49,936 nucleotides of DNA, taken from NCBI RefSeq assembly GCF_003254275.1, contig NZ_QKZK01000028.1, positions 1 through 49,936 of the forward strand, given 5' to 3'. The translations under genes were made by a program, and so were the position numbers. This document shows, piece after piece, positions 32,457-42,265 of the stretch. This DNA is from Breznakibacter xylanolyticus (GTDB lineage: Bacteria > Bacteroidota > Bacteroidia > Bacteroidales > Marinilabiliaceae). The notes beneath the pieces were generated by a model. It was not told where the DNA came from. It did not search any database and was given only the letters and a program-made list of their open reading frames with translations. Numbering within the stretch: the first letter of the stretch is position 1; every line of letters starts with the position of its first letter.

Positions 32457-33095
32457 CTATAAATCCAACACAACCGACTTCGTTAAGCATAACAACCCAA
32501 ATCGGGTCGTCCCAACCCACACTTGACTATCAGCATCGCAATAAAGACTCTGAACACCATACCGATCTACGTTTGATGCACTGGATGAAAAACGAAGATT
32601 GAGAAATGCGTTTTTTTGAGGACAAAAAATGCTCACCCCATTCTCAGACCCAACCCATACGGTTCCATCTGAATACAACATTGAAGATGTTAAGTAATTA
32701 CCTCCTATCGATGACGCAACATCTGGAGAATGAATAAATCGGCGAAAATGATTCTTATCCCGATCAAAGCAGTTTAACCCATGCAATGTGGCCAACCACA
32801 CCCGGTTTTGATTGTCAATAACAATAGAATTTATAAAATTATTGGACAACGACGTACTATCATTATCATCATTACTGAAAAGCGTAAAATTGCGCCCGTC
32901 GTACATGGCCAACCCACTGCCTTCAACCCCAAACCACATTAACCCGTTGTGATCCTGAGCAACAGACTGCACCGAAACGCCGGGCAATCCTTGCTCGATG
33001 GAAATTTTCTTAAACTTCACACTCCCGGATCCATATAATGAAAAACCAAACACGAGATTGAATCCGACCAATAGAATCCGTCGATAACCTGCCAT
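32457..33095 (-). CDS. N-terminal sensor part: signal peptide and first propeller repeats
   Basis: First open piece, 212 codons from the ATG at 33095 to the TAG at 32457. A signal peptide (GFNLVFGFSLYGSG, about residues 9-23) precedes the canonical opening of these sensors (VKFKKISIEQGLPGVSVQSV) and four Reg_prop strands (GLMWFGVEGSGLAMY, RVWLATLHGLNCFD, TVWVGSENGVSIF, QVWVGTTRFGLLCL). If it terminates at the TAG it would be released as a short periplasmic fragment. Confidence 0.7.
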   Translation of the reverse strand: MAGYRRILLVGFNLVFGFSLYGSGSVKFKKISIEQGLPGVSVQSVAQDHNGLMWFGVEGSGLAMYDGRNFTLFSNDDNDSTSLSNNFINSIVIDNQNRVWLATLHGLNCFDRDKNHFRRFIHSPDVASSIGGNYLTSSMLYSDGTVWVGSENGVSIFCPQKNAFLNLRFSSSASNVDRYGVQSLYCDADSQVWVGTTRFGLLCLTKSVVLDL

Positions 33096-33233
33096 TTTAA
33101 ATACAATTAACGGTTACAAGCCGAAAACATGGACATTCATACGATTGACCAATACAAAACCTGATGTAAGTTAAGGACACATTGAGGCAGATAAAAGAAA
33201 GAAATATGATATTTTAGCCAAAAATTCAACCTT

Positions 33234-34151
33234 ATGTCATCACGCACTTCACTGTTCATCCGCATTGGATCCATTTCAATGGGCATCATTGCGGCCATTC
33301 TTATCATCCAACTCTTTACGCACAGCACCTTACCAAATACCGAACAACCCGATCATTCGCAAATCATTCATGCCGCATTTCCGCTGCCGGAATCGGCCGA
33401 TTTTTGCGGGGAAAAAGTGCCTTTGGACAGATACGATGTGCGCGAAGGACTGGATCGCGAAATACAGGTCAACGCTTTTTGGCACTCGCAAACCTTACTT
33501 TTCATCAAACGCGCGAACCGTTTTTTCCCCATCATCGAACCGATATTAAAACAAGAAGGTGTACCCGATGATTTTAAGTACCTAGCGGTCATTGAAAGCA
33601 GCCTCATGGTTCGCGCCCAATCTCCGGCCGGGGCGTCTGGCTTATGGCAGTTTATGACCGAAACAGCAAAATCCTACGGACTGGAAGTCAATAAAGAAGT
33701 GGATGAACGGTATCATATCGAAAAGAGTACCGCAGCCGCATGCCGCTATCTGAAAAGTGCCAAACAAAAATTGGGGACTTGGACCATGGCGGCTGCTTCA
33801 TACAACGCTGGCATGGCCGGTGTCAACAAACAATTGACATTACAAAAGGAAGAGGATTATTACAACATCCTTTTCGGCGAGGAAACCGGACGGTACGTGT
33901 ATCGAATTTTGGCCGTTAAAGAAATCATGTCGTACCCTGACAAATACGGATTCAACCTCACCGAATCAGACCTTTATGCCCCGATTACAACATCCTCTAT
34001 CGAAGTGAGCGATGCCATTACCAACTTTGCCGATTTCGCCAAACAAAACGGCACCAACTATAAAACTCTAAAAAACCTAAACTCCTGGCTTAGAGATACA
34101 AAATTGACCAACTTAAGCAAGAAAACCTATCAGATTAAAATACCGCAATAA
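33234..34151 (+). CDS. Membrane-anchored lytic transglycosylase (SLT/MltD-like)
   Basis: This 305-residue protein cleaves the glycan strands of peptidoglycan to 1,6-anhydro ends. It has one N-terminal membrane helix (about 8-26) and a lysozyme-like SLT domain (about 105-225). The catalytic glutamate is in VIESSLM, followed by QSPAGASGLWQFM and, near the end, AAASYNAGMAGV, all family signatures. The C-terminal 60 residues have no LysM domain but a short helical region. It is divergent from the sensor gene and followed by its own terminator. Confidence 0.92.
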   Translation: MSSRTSLFIRIGSISMGIIAAILIIQLFTHSTLPNTEQPDHSQIIHAAFPLPESADFCGEKVPLDRYDVREGLDREIQVNAFWHSQTLLFIKRANRFFPIIEPILKQEGVPDDFKYLAVIESSLMVRAQSPAGASGLWQFMTETAKSYGLEVNKEVDERYHIEKSTAAACRYLKSAKQKLGTWTMAAASYNAGMAGVNKQLTLQKEEDYYNILFGEETGRYVYRILAVKEIMSYPDKYGFNLTESDLYAPITTSSIEVSDAITNFADFAKQNGTNYKTLKNLNSWLRDTKLTNLSKKTYQIKIPQ

Positions 34152-34183
34152 TCAAGCACAACGACTGGTTTTCACAGACACTA

Positions 34184-34218
34184 AAAAGCCGACAATCATA
34201 CGATTAGTCGGCTTTTAT
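34184..34218. terminator. Terminator between transglycosylase and OstA-like gene
   Basis: AAAAGCCGAC (34184-34193) pairs with GTCGGCTTTT (34207-34216), with AATC/GATT inside. It lies between convergent genes and has an A-run before and T-rich sequence after, so it may act both ways. Confidence 0.88.
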
Positions 34219-34225
34219 ATTTTAT

Positions 34226-35851
34226 TCACTTCTGCCCTTTGATACTCTCAACCCCTTCTTCCTGAAAATCGTCGTAGGTTGGTCGAGCCTCCATCACCGG
34301 CATCACGTCGGTTCTAAAAATGTCTTCTTTATTTTTGGGTCGATATTTCTCAAGCCACAAAAATCCTTCAAGCTTAACATCCTCAACCGGCAAAAATAAT
34401 GGAGGATTCATATTCCCGGTTGGGGTCACGCGCATAATGATGCGATCGATGCGACGTTCTTTGAACATCAAGGTCATGTTACTGCTTTCGGCACGATTCA
34501 CCCCAATAATGAGTTCCTTGTCCTTGGGGTGATAAATGGTTTGCCCGTTACCATCCACATCTATTTTATACAACTCATTGTTGCGAATGTAACCAATCAT
34601 GTTCTTCCCTTTAATTTGATTGAACATCAAAAAAGTGGTATCCTCTGGTTGCACTACAAAGGCGGAATTTTCGAGCTCCACTCGTTCCAAAACCTCATTA
34701 TGACTGAACATGGTAATGGTTTCGGCTGTGAGCTGACTGCCTTGCGCCCAAATCACCGGATCGTGATAAAAGGTATTGGTGGAGTCTTTTAAATTGAAAA
34801 CCATTGAATCGCATCGTCCCTGTAAATCGGGTCGAAAAAACTTCACCTTGTAATAAGCCCTCACCAACTTGGTGCCCAATTCGGGGATGGTATCCATCCT
34901 CAGCGTATCGGCATGTAAATACAGCGTATCATTATTATACACCTGCAACAAACAGGCTTTACGTGTCGATAGCGCACTCTTGGTCAACTCATTATAGAGT
35001 CCGTAATTCCCCTTAATAATTACGTTATTGACCGAATCGGTCAACTCCATATTGCCATATACCTCGCCCAATCCCGAGCGACGATTGTAATTGATGGTAT
35101 CGCCGGTGAGCACCTGCTCTTTGCCGGTAATCACACTTCGACGACGCAACTGAGAAAAATCAGTCTTGGTATCGTAATAACCGTCCTCCGAATATATCTT
35201 ATTAATGCTATCAGAACTGATGATATCCGTTGGCCCCAAAATACTCACCACTTCGGTCACTGTATGATACTTCAAGGTATCGGAATAGATCGTGTATTGT
35301 GGGTTATACACCCTCACCGTCTCCTTAAAATGCACCATATCGGTGTTGGGATAATAATAACCCCAGTGACTCTCCAGCTTATTATCGCCACTCATCACCG
35401 TGCCACCATCAAAATAATAACCCACCTGCCCCAAACGATCGTAATCTAAGTTTTGGGTGGTCAGAGTCACATCGCCTTTGACCATGCGCACGTTATTGCG
35501 AACACGAGCCAGGTTCTGATTCCCGAGGTAATCCATATTGTCACCATACAAATGGATGGAATCGTTTTGAATGACATGGATATTGCTATAAGCCACCACC
35601 ATGTTTGAATCGCGATAGAGATAAGCACTGTCACAATACATGATGGTATTGACATGCTTAAAACGGACATTGCCAAAAACTGCTTGAACTCCCTTGCCAT
35701 ACTTTGATTCATCGGCCTTAAGCACATCGGCTTTCTCAAGCTCAACACGAGTGCGACGTTGTGCAAACAACACCAGGGGCATCATTACCAACAAAATAGC
35801 CCACGCACGTAACCCCGAACGCAGCCTACAAAATGAACAGATTCGTAACAT
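34226..35851 (-). CDS. OstA-like (LptA/LptD N-domain) envelope protein
   Basis: This 541-residue exported protein has a signal peptide ending at about residue 30 (VLFAQ) and a long series of short beta strands with the recurring pattern YCDSAYLYRDSN, VIQNDSIHLYGDNMDYLGN, VRMVKGDVTLTTQNLDYD. This is the OstA/LptA beta-jellyroll that shields lipid A in lipopolysaccharide transport. Here it extends over two long repeats with a divergent C-terminal part, as in the Bacteroidetes OstA-like_N family. It probably helps carry LPS across the periplasm. It begins 18 bp after the SurA-like gene on the same strand, so they are co-transcribed. Confidence 0.88.
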   Translation of the reverse strand: MLRICSFCRLRSGLRAWAILLVMMPLVLFAQRRTRVELEKADVLKADESKYGKGVQAVFGNVRFKHVNTIMYCDSAYLYRDSNMVVAYSNIHVIQNDSIHLYGDNMDYLGNQNLARVRNNVRMVKGDVTLTTQNLDYDRLGQVGYYFDGGTVMSGDNKLESHWGYYYPNTDMVHFKETVRVYNPQYTIYSDTLKYHTVTEVVSILGPTDIISSDSINKIYSEDGYYDTKTDFSQLRRRSVITGKEQVLTGDTINYNRRSGLGEVYGNMELTDSVNNVIIKGNYGLYNELTKSALSTRKACLLQVYNNDTLYLHADTLRMDTIPELGTKLVRAYYKVKFFRPDLQGRCDSMVFNLKDSTNTFYHDPVIWAQGSQLTAETITMFSHNEVLERVELENSAFVVQPEDTTFLMFNQIKGKNMIGYIRNNELYKIDVDGNGQTIYHPKDKELIIGVNRAESSNMTLMFKERRIDRIIMRVTPTGNMNPPLFLPVEDVKLEGFLWLEKYRPKNKEDIFRTDVMPVMEARPTYDDFQEEGVESIKGQK

Positions 35852-35869
35852 CCAGACTGTGATAATGAC

Positions 35870-37225
35870 TTATTTTCCCCAACCTTCGTATTCAAATTCG
35901 CAATTCATCCACGCTTTATCTAACGAAACATAGGTCGAGCGCTGCTTTTCACGAATCCAGTTTTTCATGGTCTGTTCACGTTTGCGTGCCAGCAACGCGT
36001 TTTGTATCACCTGATAATCATCCTGCAAATTCGCACGATGGGGATCGGTTTTTTTCTTCAACAGATACATCTGATAAACCTCTTTCCCATTCTTATCCTT
36101 GGTCAATACAGGCGCTGTAACATCCCCTTCTTTCATTTTCTGCAGCTCACGAGCCAATTCGGGCATCCGCTCCAAATGGGTGATTTCAAATTTCGATGAA
36201 TTGTTGTACTCATTCACCATCAAGCCACCATTGGCGCGGGTATCTTTGTCCATCGAAAAACGCAAAGCTGCTTCGTGAAAAGGCATCCCTTTTTCCTTCA
36301 CCAACACCCCAATCGAATCCAATCGCAAACGGGCATTATCCCTGGCGACAGACGAAATTTTGGGCTTGATGAGAATGTGGCGAACGTTGATGCGCTCTCC
36401 CTTGCGGTCAAGCAATTGAATGATATGAAAGCCATATTCCGTCTCCACAATTTTCGACACCTTGTTTTTATCTTGAAGATTGAATGCCACGGTGGCAAAC
36501 TCGGGCACAAAAGTCGATCGGGTAGCCCACCCTAAGTCTCCCCCGCGAGTTGCACTTCCTGGATCTTCGGAATAAAGCACTGCCAGGGTCGCAAAATCAC
36601 GACCCTCATTAATTTGCTTCTGAAAATCACGCAATTGATCCTTCACTCGATCAATCTCTTTTTGCTCCACTTCGGGATAAACCGATATTTGCTGCACTTC
36701 GTACTGCGTCCCCACCATGGGTAGACTATCTTTATTGGCATCACGATAAAACAAACGTATTTCGGCTGGAATCACCTTGATGTTTTTCGTAATATCTCCT
36801 TGCATTCGCTGCGTCAGCATTTGATTACGAACCATCTCCATTTGCTCTCGCTTAATTTGAATCATCGATTTATTAAAATACTCCTCCAGTTTCTTTTGAT
36901 CTCCAATTTGCTGGATGAAATAATTCATGCGACGATCAACCTCATTGACAACCTCATTTTCTCCAACCTCAATACTATCAAGCACAGCTTGATTGAGCAT
37001 CAATTTCTGAATCAATTGTTCTTCAAGAATTTTGCATTTGGCATCGCCCGAGAAATTTACCCCCTCCATTAACGATTGTTGGTATTGATGCTCAATATCG
37101 GAACGCAAAATTGCTTTATCGCCCACAATAGCAATCACTTCATCAATCACATTACCCTGCGCCATCAGAGCATTCATCCCAAAAAACATCCCGAATAACG
37201 GGAGCATGATGTATTTCAACTTCAT
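35870..37225 (-). CDS. SurA-like periplasmic peptidyl-prolyl isomerase
   Basis: This 451-residue chaperone assists outer-membrane protein folding. A signal peptide (residues 1-22, ALMAQ) is followed by the SurA N-terminal helical domain (VIDEVIAIVGDKAILRSDIEHQYQQ) and two parvulin domains. The first contains FATLAVLYSEDPGSATRGGDLGW and YGFHIIQLLDRKG, the second the IRHILI-equivalent VRHILIKPK, RFSMDKDTRANGGL and a C-terminal DKNGKEVYQMYLL. Layout and length match SurA. It lies in an envelope-biogenesis run with two other foldase-like genes and an OstA-like gene. Confidence 0.93.
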   Translation of the reverse strand: MKLKYIMLPLFGMFFGMNALMAQGNVIDEVIAIVGDKAILRSDIEHQYQQSLMEGVNFSGDAKCKILEEQLIQKLMLNQAVLDSIEVGENEVVNEVDRRMNYFIQQIGDQKKLEEYFNKSMIQIKREQMEMVRNQMLTQRMQGDITKNIKVIPAEIRLFYRDANKDSLPMVGTQYEVQQISVYPEVEQKEIDRVKDQLRDFQKQINEGRDFATLAVLYSEDPGSATRGGDLGWATRSTFVPEFATVAFNLQDKNKVSKIVETEYGFHIIQLLDRKGERINVRHILIKPKISSVARDNARLRLDSIGVLVKEKGMPFHEAALRFSMDKDTRANGGLMVNEYNNSSKFEITHLERMPELARELQKMKEGDVTAPVLTKDKNGKEVYQMYLLKKKTDPHRANLQDDYQVIQNALLARKREQTMKNWIREKQRSTYVSLDKAWMNCEFEYEGWGK

Positions 37226-37378
37226 CTATCTTTCTCTTTATCGTATATTCTTTTATCAATCATCAATCTCTCAGAAAACCACTTCCGGGCATAAACCGTT
37301 GTGTCGGAGTAAATTTCTCAATAAACCAGAAACAACACCTATGAAGCACCACTCAGGCAATTACTAAGGCGGGTAAAG

Positions 37379-38251
37379 TTAGTAGAATTTCACAATTTTT
37401 TGTTCCAACCCCTCTTCGTACAAATCCTCTTCGAGTTGATGAATAAATTCAACACGCTTCTTATTCAATAAGATGCTTTTAATCCTTTCACTGGCATATT
37501 CCAATGGCGCTAATTCATCATCAAACACCACTTCATGCACCACCAAATAATATTTAAATTCCAAATCCTGATCGGTATAATAAAGCTGCGAACGTAATAA
37601 CGCCGAAGGGTCGTCCACGCGATTGGGCAATTCCTTATTGATTTGGGAAAAGGGAATCCAGCGATCAATAAACTGATCAAATTTCTTGGCATTTTGAATA
37701 CAATACCCTTCCACTTCTAACATATCTGCCGGTTTTTTGGAGCGAATAAATGGCTCAAACTGCTGAAGATTGGGTGCTGTCAATGGCATTTTTATGAAAA
37801 TGCCTTTGATGATAACCTCCCTTAACGGGAAATTTTCCTTCATCTCGGCATAATAACGTTCTACTTCGGAACTCGTGATCATGGGCGCATACTTTTGCTC
37901 CAATAATTTTTGCTGATATTGATGAGTCAGCAATGACGTGCGATAGTCGTCCAATAATTTCTCGATGTTCTTTTCCTCTTCGGTCAAATTCAACTCTGCT
38001 TTACGCAATTGCAACTGTGTTTTGACCCAACGGGTAATGTAGTCCTGAACGAAAACAAGGCTGTCTTCTTTGGACATGTTATGAGGAACAGCTTCATACA
38101 AATCGCGCTGAGTCAATACTTTTCCTTCAATATCAACCACCGGAATATTGAGCGGATCATTTGATGACTGCCGACACGACGCGCTGAGAATCAACAAGCC
38201 AATGAGCCCTTGAAAGACAAAAATTCGAATCGATTTACTAAAACTTCGCAT
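37379..38251 (-). CDS. SurA-N-like lipoprotein without parvulin domain
   Basis: This 290-residue precursor has a lipoprotein signal with the modified cysteine at residue 26 (LSASC). The mature part is mostly helical: VLTQRDLYEAVP, VQDYITRWVKTQLQLRKAELNLTEEEKNIEKL and YRTSLLTHQYQQKLL look like the SurA N-terminal chaperone domain. The expected PPIase domain is replaced by about 100 residues (REVIIKGIFIKMPLTAPN...) that lack the parvulin motifs. The C-terminal helix returns to the SurA pattern. It is therefore likely a holdase that keeps outer-membrane proteins unfolded. It lies 153 bp upstream of the SurA-like gene. Confidence 0.8.
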   Translation of the reverse strand: MRSFSKSIRIFVFQGLIGLLILSASCRQSSNDPLNIPVVDIEGKVLTQRDLYEAVPHNMSKEDSLVFVQDYITRWVKTQLQLRKAELNLTEEEKNIEKLLDDYRTSLLTHQYQQKLLEQKYAPMITSSEVERYYAEMKENFPLREVIIKGIFIKMPLTAPNLQQFEPFIRSKKPADMLEVEGYCIQNAKKFDQFIDRWIPFSQINKELPNRVDDPSALLRSQLYYTDQDLEFKYYLVVHEVVFDDELAPLEYASERIKSILLNKKRVEFIHQLEEDLYEEGLEQKIVKFY

Positions 38252-38401
38252 GACAAACGAATTGATTTTGGTGGCTCTAAATTTAGTTAAAATGAATCAG
38301 CGCTGAAAATATATAGACGATTCGTTTATCACACAACTAAAAATCACAAAAGCAGGCATAAAATCGAGCAATGCGCAAAAAATATCAACCAATAAAAACG
38401 A

Positions 38402-38444
38402 AGCCCCCGTCCTATATCTGCTCAAAGCATCAGGGGCGGGGGCT
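38402..38444 (-). terminator. Terminator after the two-domain parvulin gene
   Basis: On the minus strand AGCCCCCG (38444-38437) pairs with CGGGGGCT (38409-38402), followed by TCGTTTTTATT. It lies 20 bp past the stop at 38464. Confidence 0.75.
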
Positions 38445-38463
38445 ATATGGAAAGGGGCAAAAA

Positions 38464-40416
38464 TCACTTTGCGTCAGTGCCTTTCATTTTACGCAAAGCC
38501 TTATAATTCACTTTGGGTCGATAGCGCTCCTTCAACGAAGCAATCCACTGTTTCTCAACCTCAACCTGATAATCACTCAACACCTGCCCCCTTATCTCAC
38601 TTAACTCGTACAACCCCTCGGGGTAACTTTTCCCTGACAAGAGTGCCCGGTCATACCCCTTCGGGTAAGTCACATGTGCATCAGCCACTCCAAACACTTC
38701 TTTGTCTATCAATGGCTTATTTCCTTTAATGGCCTTCACCGATTCAACTTTTAACTGCGACACAGGCAATGCCATGGCCTTCACCAACGAGTCTGCTTCA
38801 GAGCGGCTCTTGTTAGCAATCAAATTCTTAACCACGTCGTAGACACTGTCGTTAGCACAGTAATAAAGCGAACCTTCCCATGAAACGGGCTTAGGATATG
38901 AAGCACGACGAAGGTTGAAAAAAGCTTCCAAACCAGCGGTATCTGCTGCTGCTTTGTTCCATATTTCAGCTTGACTTATTTCAAATATCAACAACCCATC
39001 ATGATACTCCGATACCAAAAATCGATAATCTGGACGATTGTTGTAAAGATTTGCTTTCTCGTAATCGAGCAACTGTGCATGACAAAACTGTTCAAGTTGC
39101 TCATCGAGATCTGCACCATTCTTTGCGGACACCGGCCAGCTTTTCGACTGCAAATATTTAGCAAAGTCAGTTTGAGTCAACCGTTGCTTGGCAAAAACAC
39201 AAACAGGATCGTTCATCAACATCACACGTGAATAAAAAATGGAATCGTTGATACTGTCTGTTTTAAGAACGCTTTTCAGCGGTTCAATTGCATTGGGATA
39301 CGACTGAAACTGAAGCGTCTCTTTTAATCGACGCAGCACCGCTTGTTGACCGGCAAAAGCGCGTTCATCGGAGGCTATTCTTTTGCTGATTTCGTCCCGC
39401 ATATTCTCAAATGATTCGATACCTCGATGGTCAATCCGTTTAATGATATGCCACCCGTATGGCGTCTTAATGGGCTGAGAAATATCACCATTGGCCTTCA
39501 GTTCAAAGGCTGGCGTTGCAAACTCAGGAATCATACGTCCGGGCGAAAACCATGGCATCTGACCATCATTCTCTGCTGATTGACGGTCGTCTGATAATTC
39601 TCGTGCCAGTTGCTCAAAATCAGCACCCTGCTGAATCAAAGCATAAATACTGTCGATGGAGGCTTTCGCTTTTTGTTCCTGCGCACCTTCGGCATTATAA
39701 GGATACATTTTCATGATATGAGACACCAAAATCTCCCCACGGGTGGGGCGCTTATCGTGTACCAGAATCAGATGATAACCAAATGCCGTACGCACCACAC
39801 CTGACATTTGCCCCACAGGCGTTTGATAAGCTGCAGTTTCGAACGGATAAACCATTTGAAAACCTGAAAAATATCCTAAATGACCTTTATTTTGACGCGC
39901 CGAAGGGTCTTCGGAATGCGCTGAGGCCACATCGCTAAACGATTTTCCCTGGTCAATCATGGCCTTGAGTTCATGAATTCGCTGCCATGCCTTGAGCGTA
40001 TCTTCAGGCGATGGGGTTTGACTCGGGAAACGAACCAAAACATGACTGGCATCTACCTCTAACTTCAATCGCTCATAGGCCTCTTCAATCACTAAATCTT
40101 CTGCACGCTTGTCTGTCAAATAAGGTTTCGCCAACTCATCACGATAATATGAGAACTCCTTTACAAATCCCTCTCGCTTGTCGTAACCCAGCCTCTCTGC
40201 TTCAATCACCTTCAACTTGTAATTGGTAAACAGATCTAAATACTCGTGCGGCGTCAATGGTGATTGACTCAATTGATTGTTTTTATGGTACACAAACTCG
40301 AACTCATCGAGAAAAAACTTTTGCTTATCAATCTCTAAAACAACGGTGGATTTCTGTTGACCCATCATCGATAAACAGGTCATGGCCGTCAGAAAAACTA
40401 AAAACAATCGTCTCAT
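38464..40416 (-). CDS. Periplasmic peptidyl-prolyl isomerase with two parvulin domains
   Basis: This 650-residue foldase has a signal peptide (residues 1-19), a SurA/PpiD-like N-terminal helical part (20-115), and two parvulin domains. The first spans about 118-215 (ASHVLVRF, SDVASAHSEDPSARQNKGHLGYFSG, FGYHLILV). The second spans about 225-325 (VSHIMKMYPYN, FEQLARELSDDRQSAENDGQMPWFSPG, YGWHIIKRIDHRG). The last 320 residues are helical and without clear motifs, as in the large PpiC-type proteins of Bacteroidetes. It should help fold outer-membrane proteins. A 347-bp gap and a terminator separate it from guaB. Confidence 0.92.
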   Translation of the reverse strand: MRRLFLVFLTAMTCLSMMGQQKSTVVLEIDKQKFFLDEFEFVYHKNNQLSQSPLTPHEYLDLFTNYKLKVIEAERLGYDKREGFVKEFSYYRDELAKPYLTDKRAEDLVIEEAYERLKLEVDASHVLVRFPSQTPSPEDTLKAWQRIHELKAMIDQGKSFSDVASAHSEDPSARQNKGHLGYFSGFQMVYPFETAAYQTPVGQMSGVVRTAFGYHLILVHDKRPTRGEILVSHIMKMYPYNAEGAQEQKAKASIDSIYALIQQGADFEQLARELSDDRQSAENDGQMPWFSPGRMIPEFATPAFELKANGDISQPIKTPYGWHIIKRIDHRGIESFENMRDEISKRIASDERAFAGQQAVLRRLKETLQFQSYPNAIEPLKSVLKTDSINDSIFYSRVMLMNDPVCVFAKQRLTQTDFAKYLQSKSWPVSAKNGADLDEQLEQFCHAQLLDYEKANLYNNRPDYRFLVSEYHDGLLIFEISQAEIWNKAAADTAGLEAFFNLRRASYPKPVSWEGSLYYCANDSVYDVVKNLIANKSRSEADSLVKAMALPVSQLKVESVKAIKGNKPLIDKEVFGVADAHVTYPKGYDRALLSGKSYPEGLYELSEIRGQVLSDYQVEVEKQWIASLKERYRPKVNYKALRKMKGTDAK

Positions 40417-40763
40417 CTGTCTATTTATTTACAATAACACTACTTTAAAATTCAAACAAACACTACACTACAAAAATGGTCACATCTTCCTCGTAACTGT
40501 TTAATAAATTTCCTCACCAACGACATTCATAATCACACATAGCAAGTCACACACAATAACAGCACATCTGATGTGGACGCAAAGCCAACAATAATACAAA
40601 CAGAAAACATTTGAACATCACGCTTTCAACGATGACTGAATGCACCCAACATTGGCTTCAATAGCCTTATGAACGTTAAAAAACGAATAGTATTACACCC
40701 AAACAACAAAAAAAGCCTGAAAAGACATGCTTCTCAGGCTTAAATATGGATAGTACAATATCG
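40417..40763. other. Intergenic region between guaB and the parvulin gene
   Basis: An AT-rich region of 347 bp. It contains the guaB terminator and a short palindrome CACATC-T-GATGTG (40563-40575). I see no gene and no clear promoter for the parvulin gene, though its promoter should lie here. Confidence 0.5.
40704..40741 (-). terminator. guaB terminator
   Basis: On the minus strand AAGCCTGA (40741-40734) pairs with TCAGGCTT (40720-40713), followed by a T-run. It lies 23 bp past the guaB stop codon. Confidence 0.9.
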
Positions 40764-42233
40764 TTAACGATAATAATTGGGCGCCTCACTGGTAATGGTC
40801 ACATCGTGAGCGTGACTCTCGGTGATACCGGCACTGGTGATTTTTGTGAACTGCGCTTTCTTAAGTGCATTGATATTAATGGCTCCGCAATACCCCATGC
40901 CGGCACGCAACCCACCAATCATTTGATAAATCACTTCATTCAACGTTCCTTTATAGGGAACTCGTGCCGAAATCCCTTCGGGAACCAGTTTTTTGATATC
41001 ATCTTCAACATCCTGGAAATAGCGATCTTTGGAGCCTTGTTGCATTGCCTCAACAGAACCCATTCCTCGATAGCTCTTAAATTTACGTCCGTTAAATATG
41101 ATGGTTTCACCGGGCGATTCGTCAACACCGGCAAACAACGAACCTGCCATCACACAATCGCCCCCGGCGGCAATGGCCTTCACAATATCACCCGAATAAC
41201 GCAAACCGCCATCTGCAATCACTGGAACACCGGTGCCGGCAAGAGCACGGGATACATCGTACACCGCCGATAACTGTGGCACTCCCACTCCTGCAACAAC
41301 CCGGGTGGTACAAATAGAACCGGGTCCAATTCCCACTTTCACAGCATCGGCACCGGCTTTCACCAAATCGAGTGCTGCTGCTGCCGTGGCAATATTTCCT
41401 ACCACCACTTGTAAATTGGGATAACGACGCTTGGTCTCCTTCAACGTTTCAAGCACACCTCTACTATGTCCATGGGCTGTATCTATCACAATGGCATCCA
41501 CATCGGCTTTCACCAACGCATCGATGCGCTCAAATGTATTAAATGTCACACCTACACCGGCAGCCACTCGCAAACGACCCTTTTCATCTTTACAGGCGAG
41601 TGGTTTATCTTTTGCCTTGGTTATGTCTTTATAAGTCACCAACCCTATGAGTTTGTTGTTTTTATCAACCACAGGTAGCTTCTCAATTTTATGGCGCTGC
41701 AAAATCTCAGCTGCAGCCTCAAGATCTGTACTTTGCTGCGTTGTCACCAATTTATCCTTGGTCATCACCTCGTCAATCAGACGTGACATATTACGTTCAA
41801 AACGCAAATCGCGGTTGGTCACAATTCCAACCAGGTAGCCATGCTGATCGACCACCGGAATACCTCCAATTTTATACTCCCCCATCAAACGCAGCGCATC
41901 ACTCACGGTGCTTCCCGTTTTTATGGTAATGGGATCATAAATCATCCCGTTTTCGGCTCGTTTCACAATCTCAACCTGCTTGGCTTGTTGCTCAATGGTC
42001 ATGTTTTTGTGAATCACTCCAATTCCTCCTTCACGGGCAATGGCGATGGCCAAACGCGATTCGGTCACGGTATCCATCGCTGCCGACACAATGGGCGTAT
42101 TCACTTTAATGGTGCGGGTAAACATGGAACTCAGATCCACTTCGCGGGGAAGGACTTCGGAATATGATGGAATGAGCAATACATCATCAAATGTCAATCC
42201 GTCTGATACAATTTTATCTTCTATAAACGACAT
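40764..42233 (-). CDS. guaB: Inosine-5'-monophosphate dehydrogenase
   Basis: This 489-residue enzyme oxidises IMP to XMP with NAD, the first committed step to GMP. The catalytic loop [17 protein letters not shown] with its nucleophilic cysteine is intact, followed by [18 protein letters not shown] and the flap RGMGS. A CBS-pair domain is inserted near residues 95-205 ([21 protein letters not shown], and [27 protein letters not shown]). I place the start at 42233 ([17 protein letters not shown]). A consensus promoter at 42266-42295 would start transcription near 42259, downstream of the alternative start at 42278, which rules that one out if the promoter is real. Confidence 0.97.
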   Translation of the reverse strand: MSFIEDKIVSDGLTFDDVLLIPSYSEVLPREVDLSSMFTRTIKVNTPIVSAAMDTVTESRLAIAIAREGGIGVIHKNMTIEQQAKQVEIVKRAENGMIYDPITIKTGSTVSDALRLMGEYKIGGIPVVDQHGYLVGIVTNRDLRFERNMSRLIDEVMTKDKLVTTQQSTDLEAAAEILQRHKIEKLPVVDKNNKLIGLVTYKDITKAKDKPLACKDEKGRLRVAAGVGVTFNTFERIDALVKADVDAIVIDTAHGHSRGVLETLKETKRRYPNLQVVVGNIATAAAALDLVKAGADAVKVGIGPGSICTTRVVAGVGVPQLSAVYDVSRALAGTGVPVIADGGLRYSGDIVKAIAAGGDCVMAGSLFAGVDESPGETIIFNGRKFKSYRGMGSVEAMQQGSKDRYFQDVEDDIKKLVPEGISARVPYKGTLNEVIYQMIGGLRAGMGYCGAININALKKAQFTKITSAGITESHAHDVTITSEAPNYYR

Positions 42234-42265
42234 CGCTTGGTGTTTTTGGAATTGAAAAATTTTGG

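Larger units (their letters stand above)
29283..33095 (-). pseudogene. Hybrid two-component sensor interrupted by two in-frame stop codons
   Basis: From the ATG at 33095 to the stop at 29283 one frame of 1271 codons encodes a complete one-protein signalling system, but it contains TAG at 32459-32457 and TAA at 30770-30768. Both flanks are in the same frame, and the protein sequence continues sensibly across each stop (FKV-stop-GANVDGVWNEQG is a normal Y_Y_Y motif where one residue is replaced). Order: signal peptide, two Reg_prop beta-propellers, Y_Y_Y domain, membrane helix, coiled coil, HisKA, HATPase, receiver. There is no C-terminal AraC-type DNA-binding domain. Either it is a recent pseudogene, the stops are read through, or the assembly is wrong. 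The three pieces are listed separately. Confidence 0.8.
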
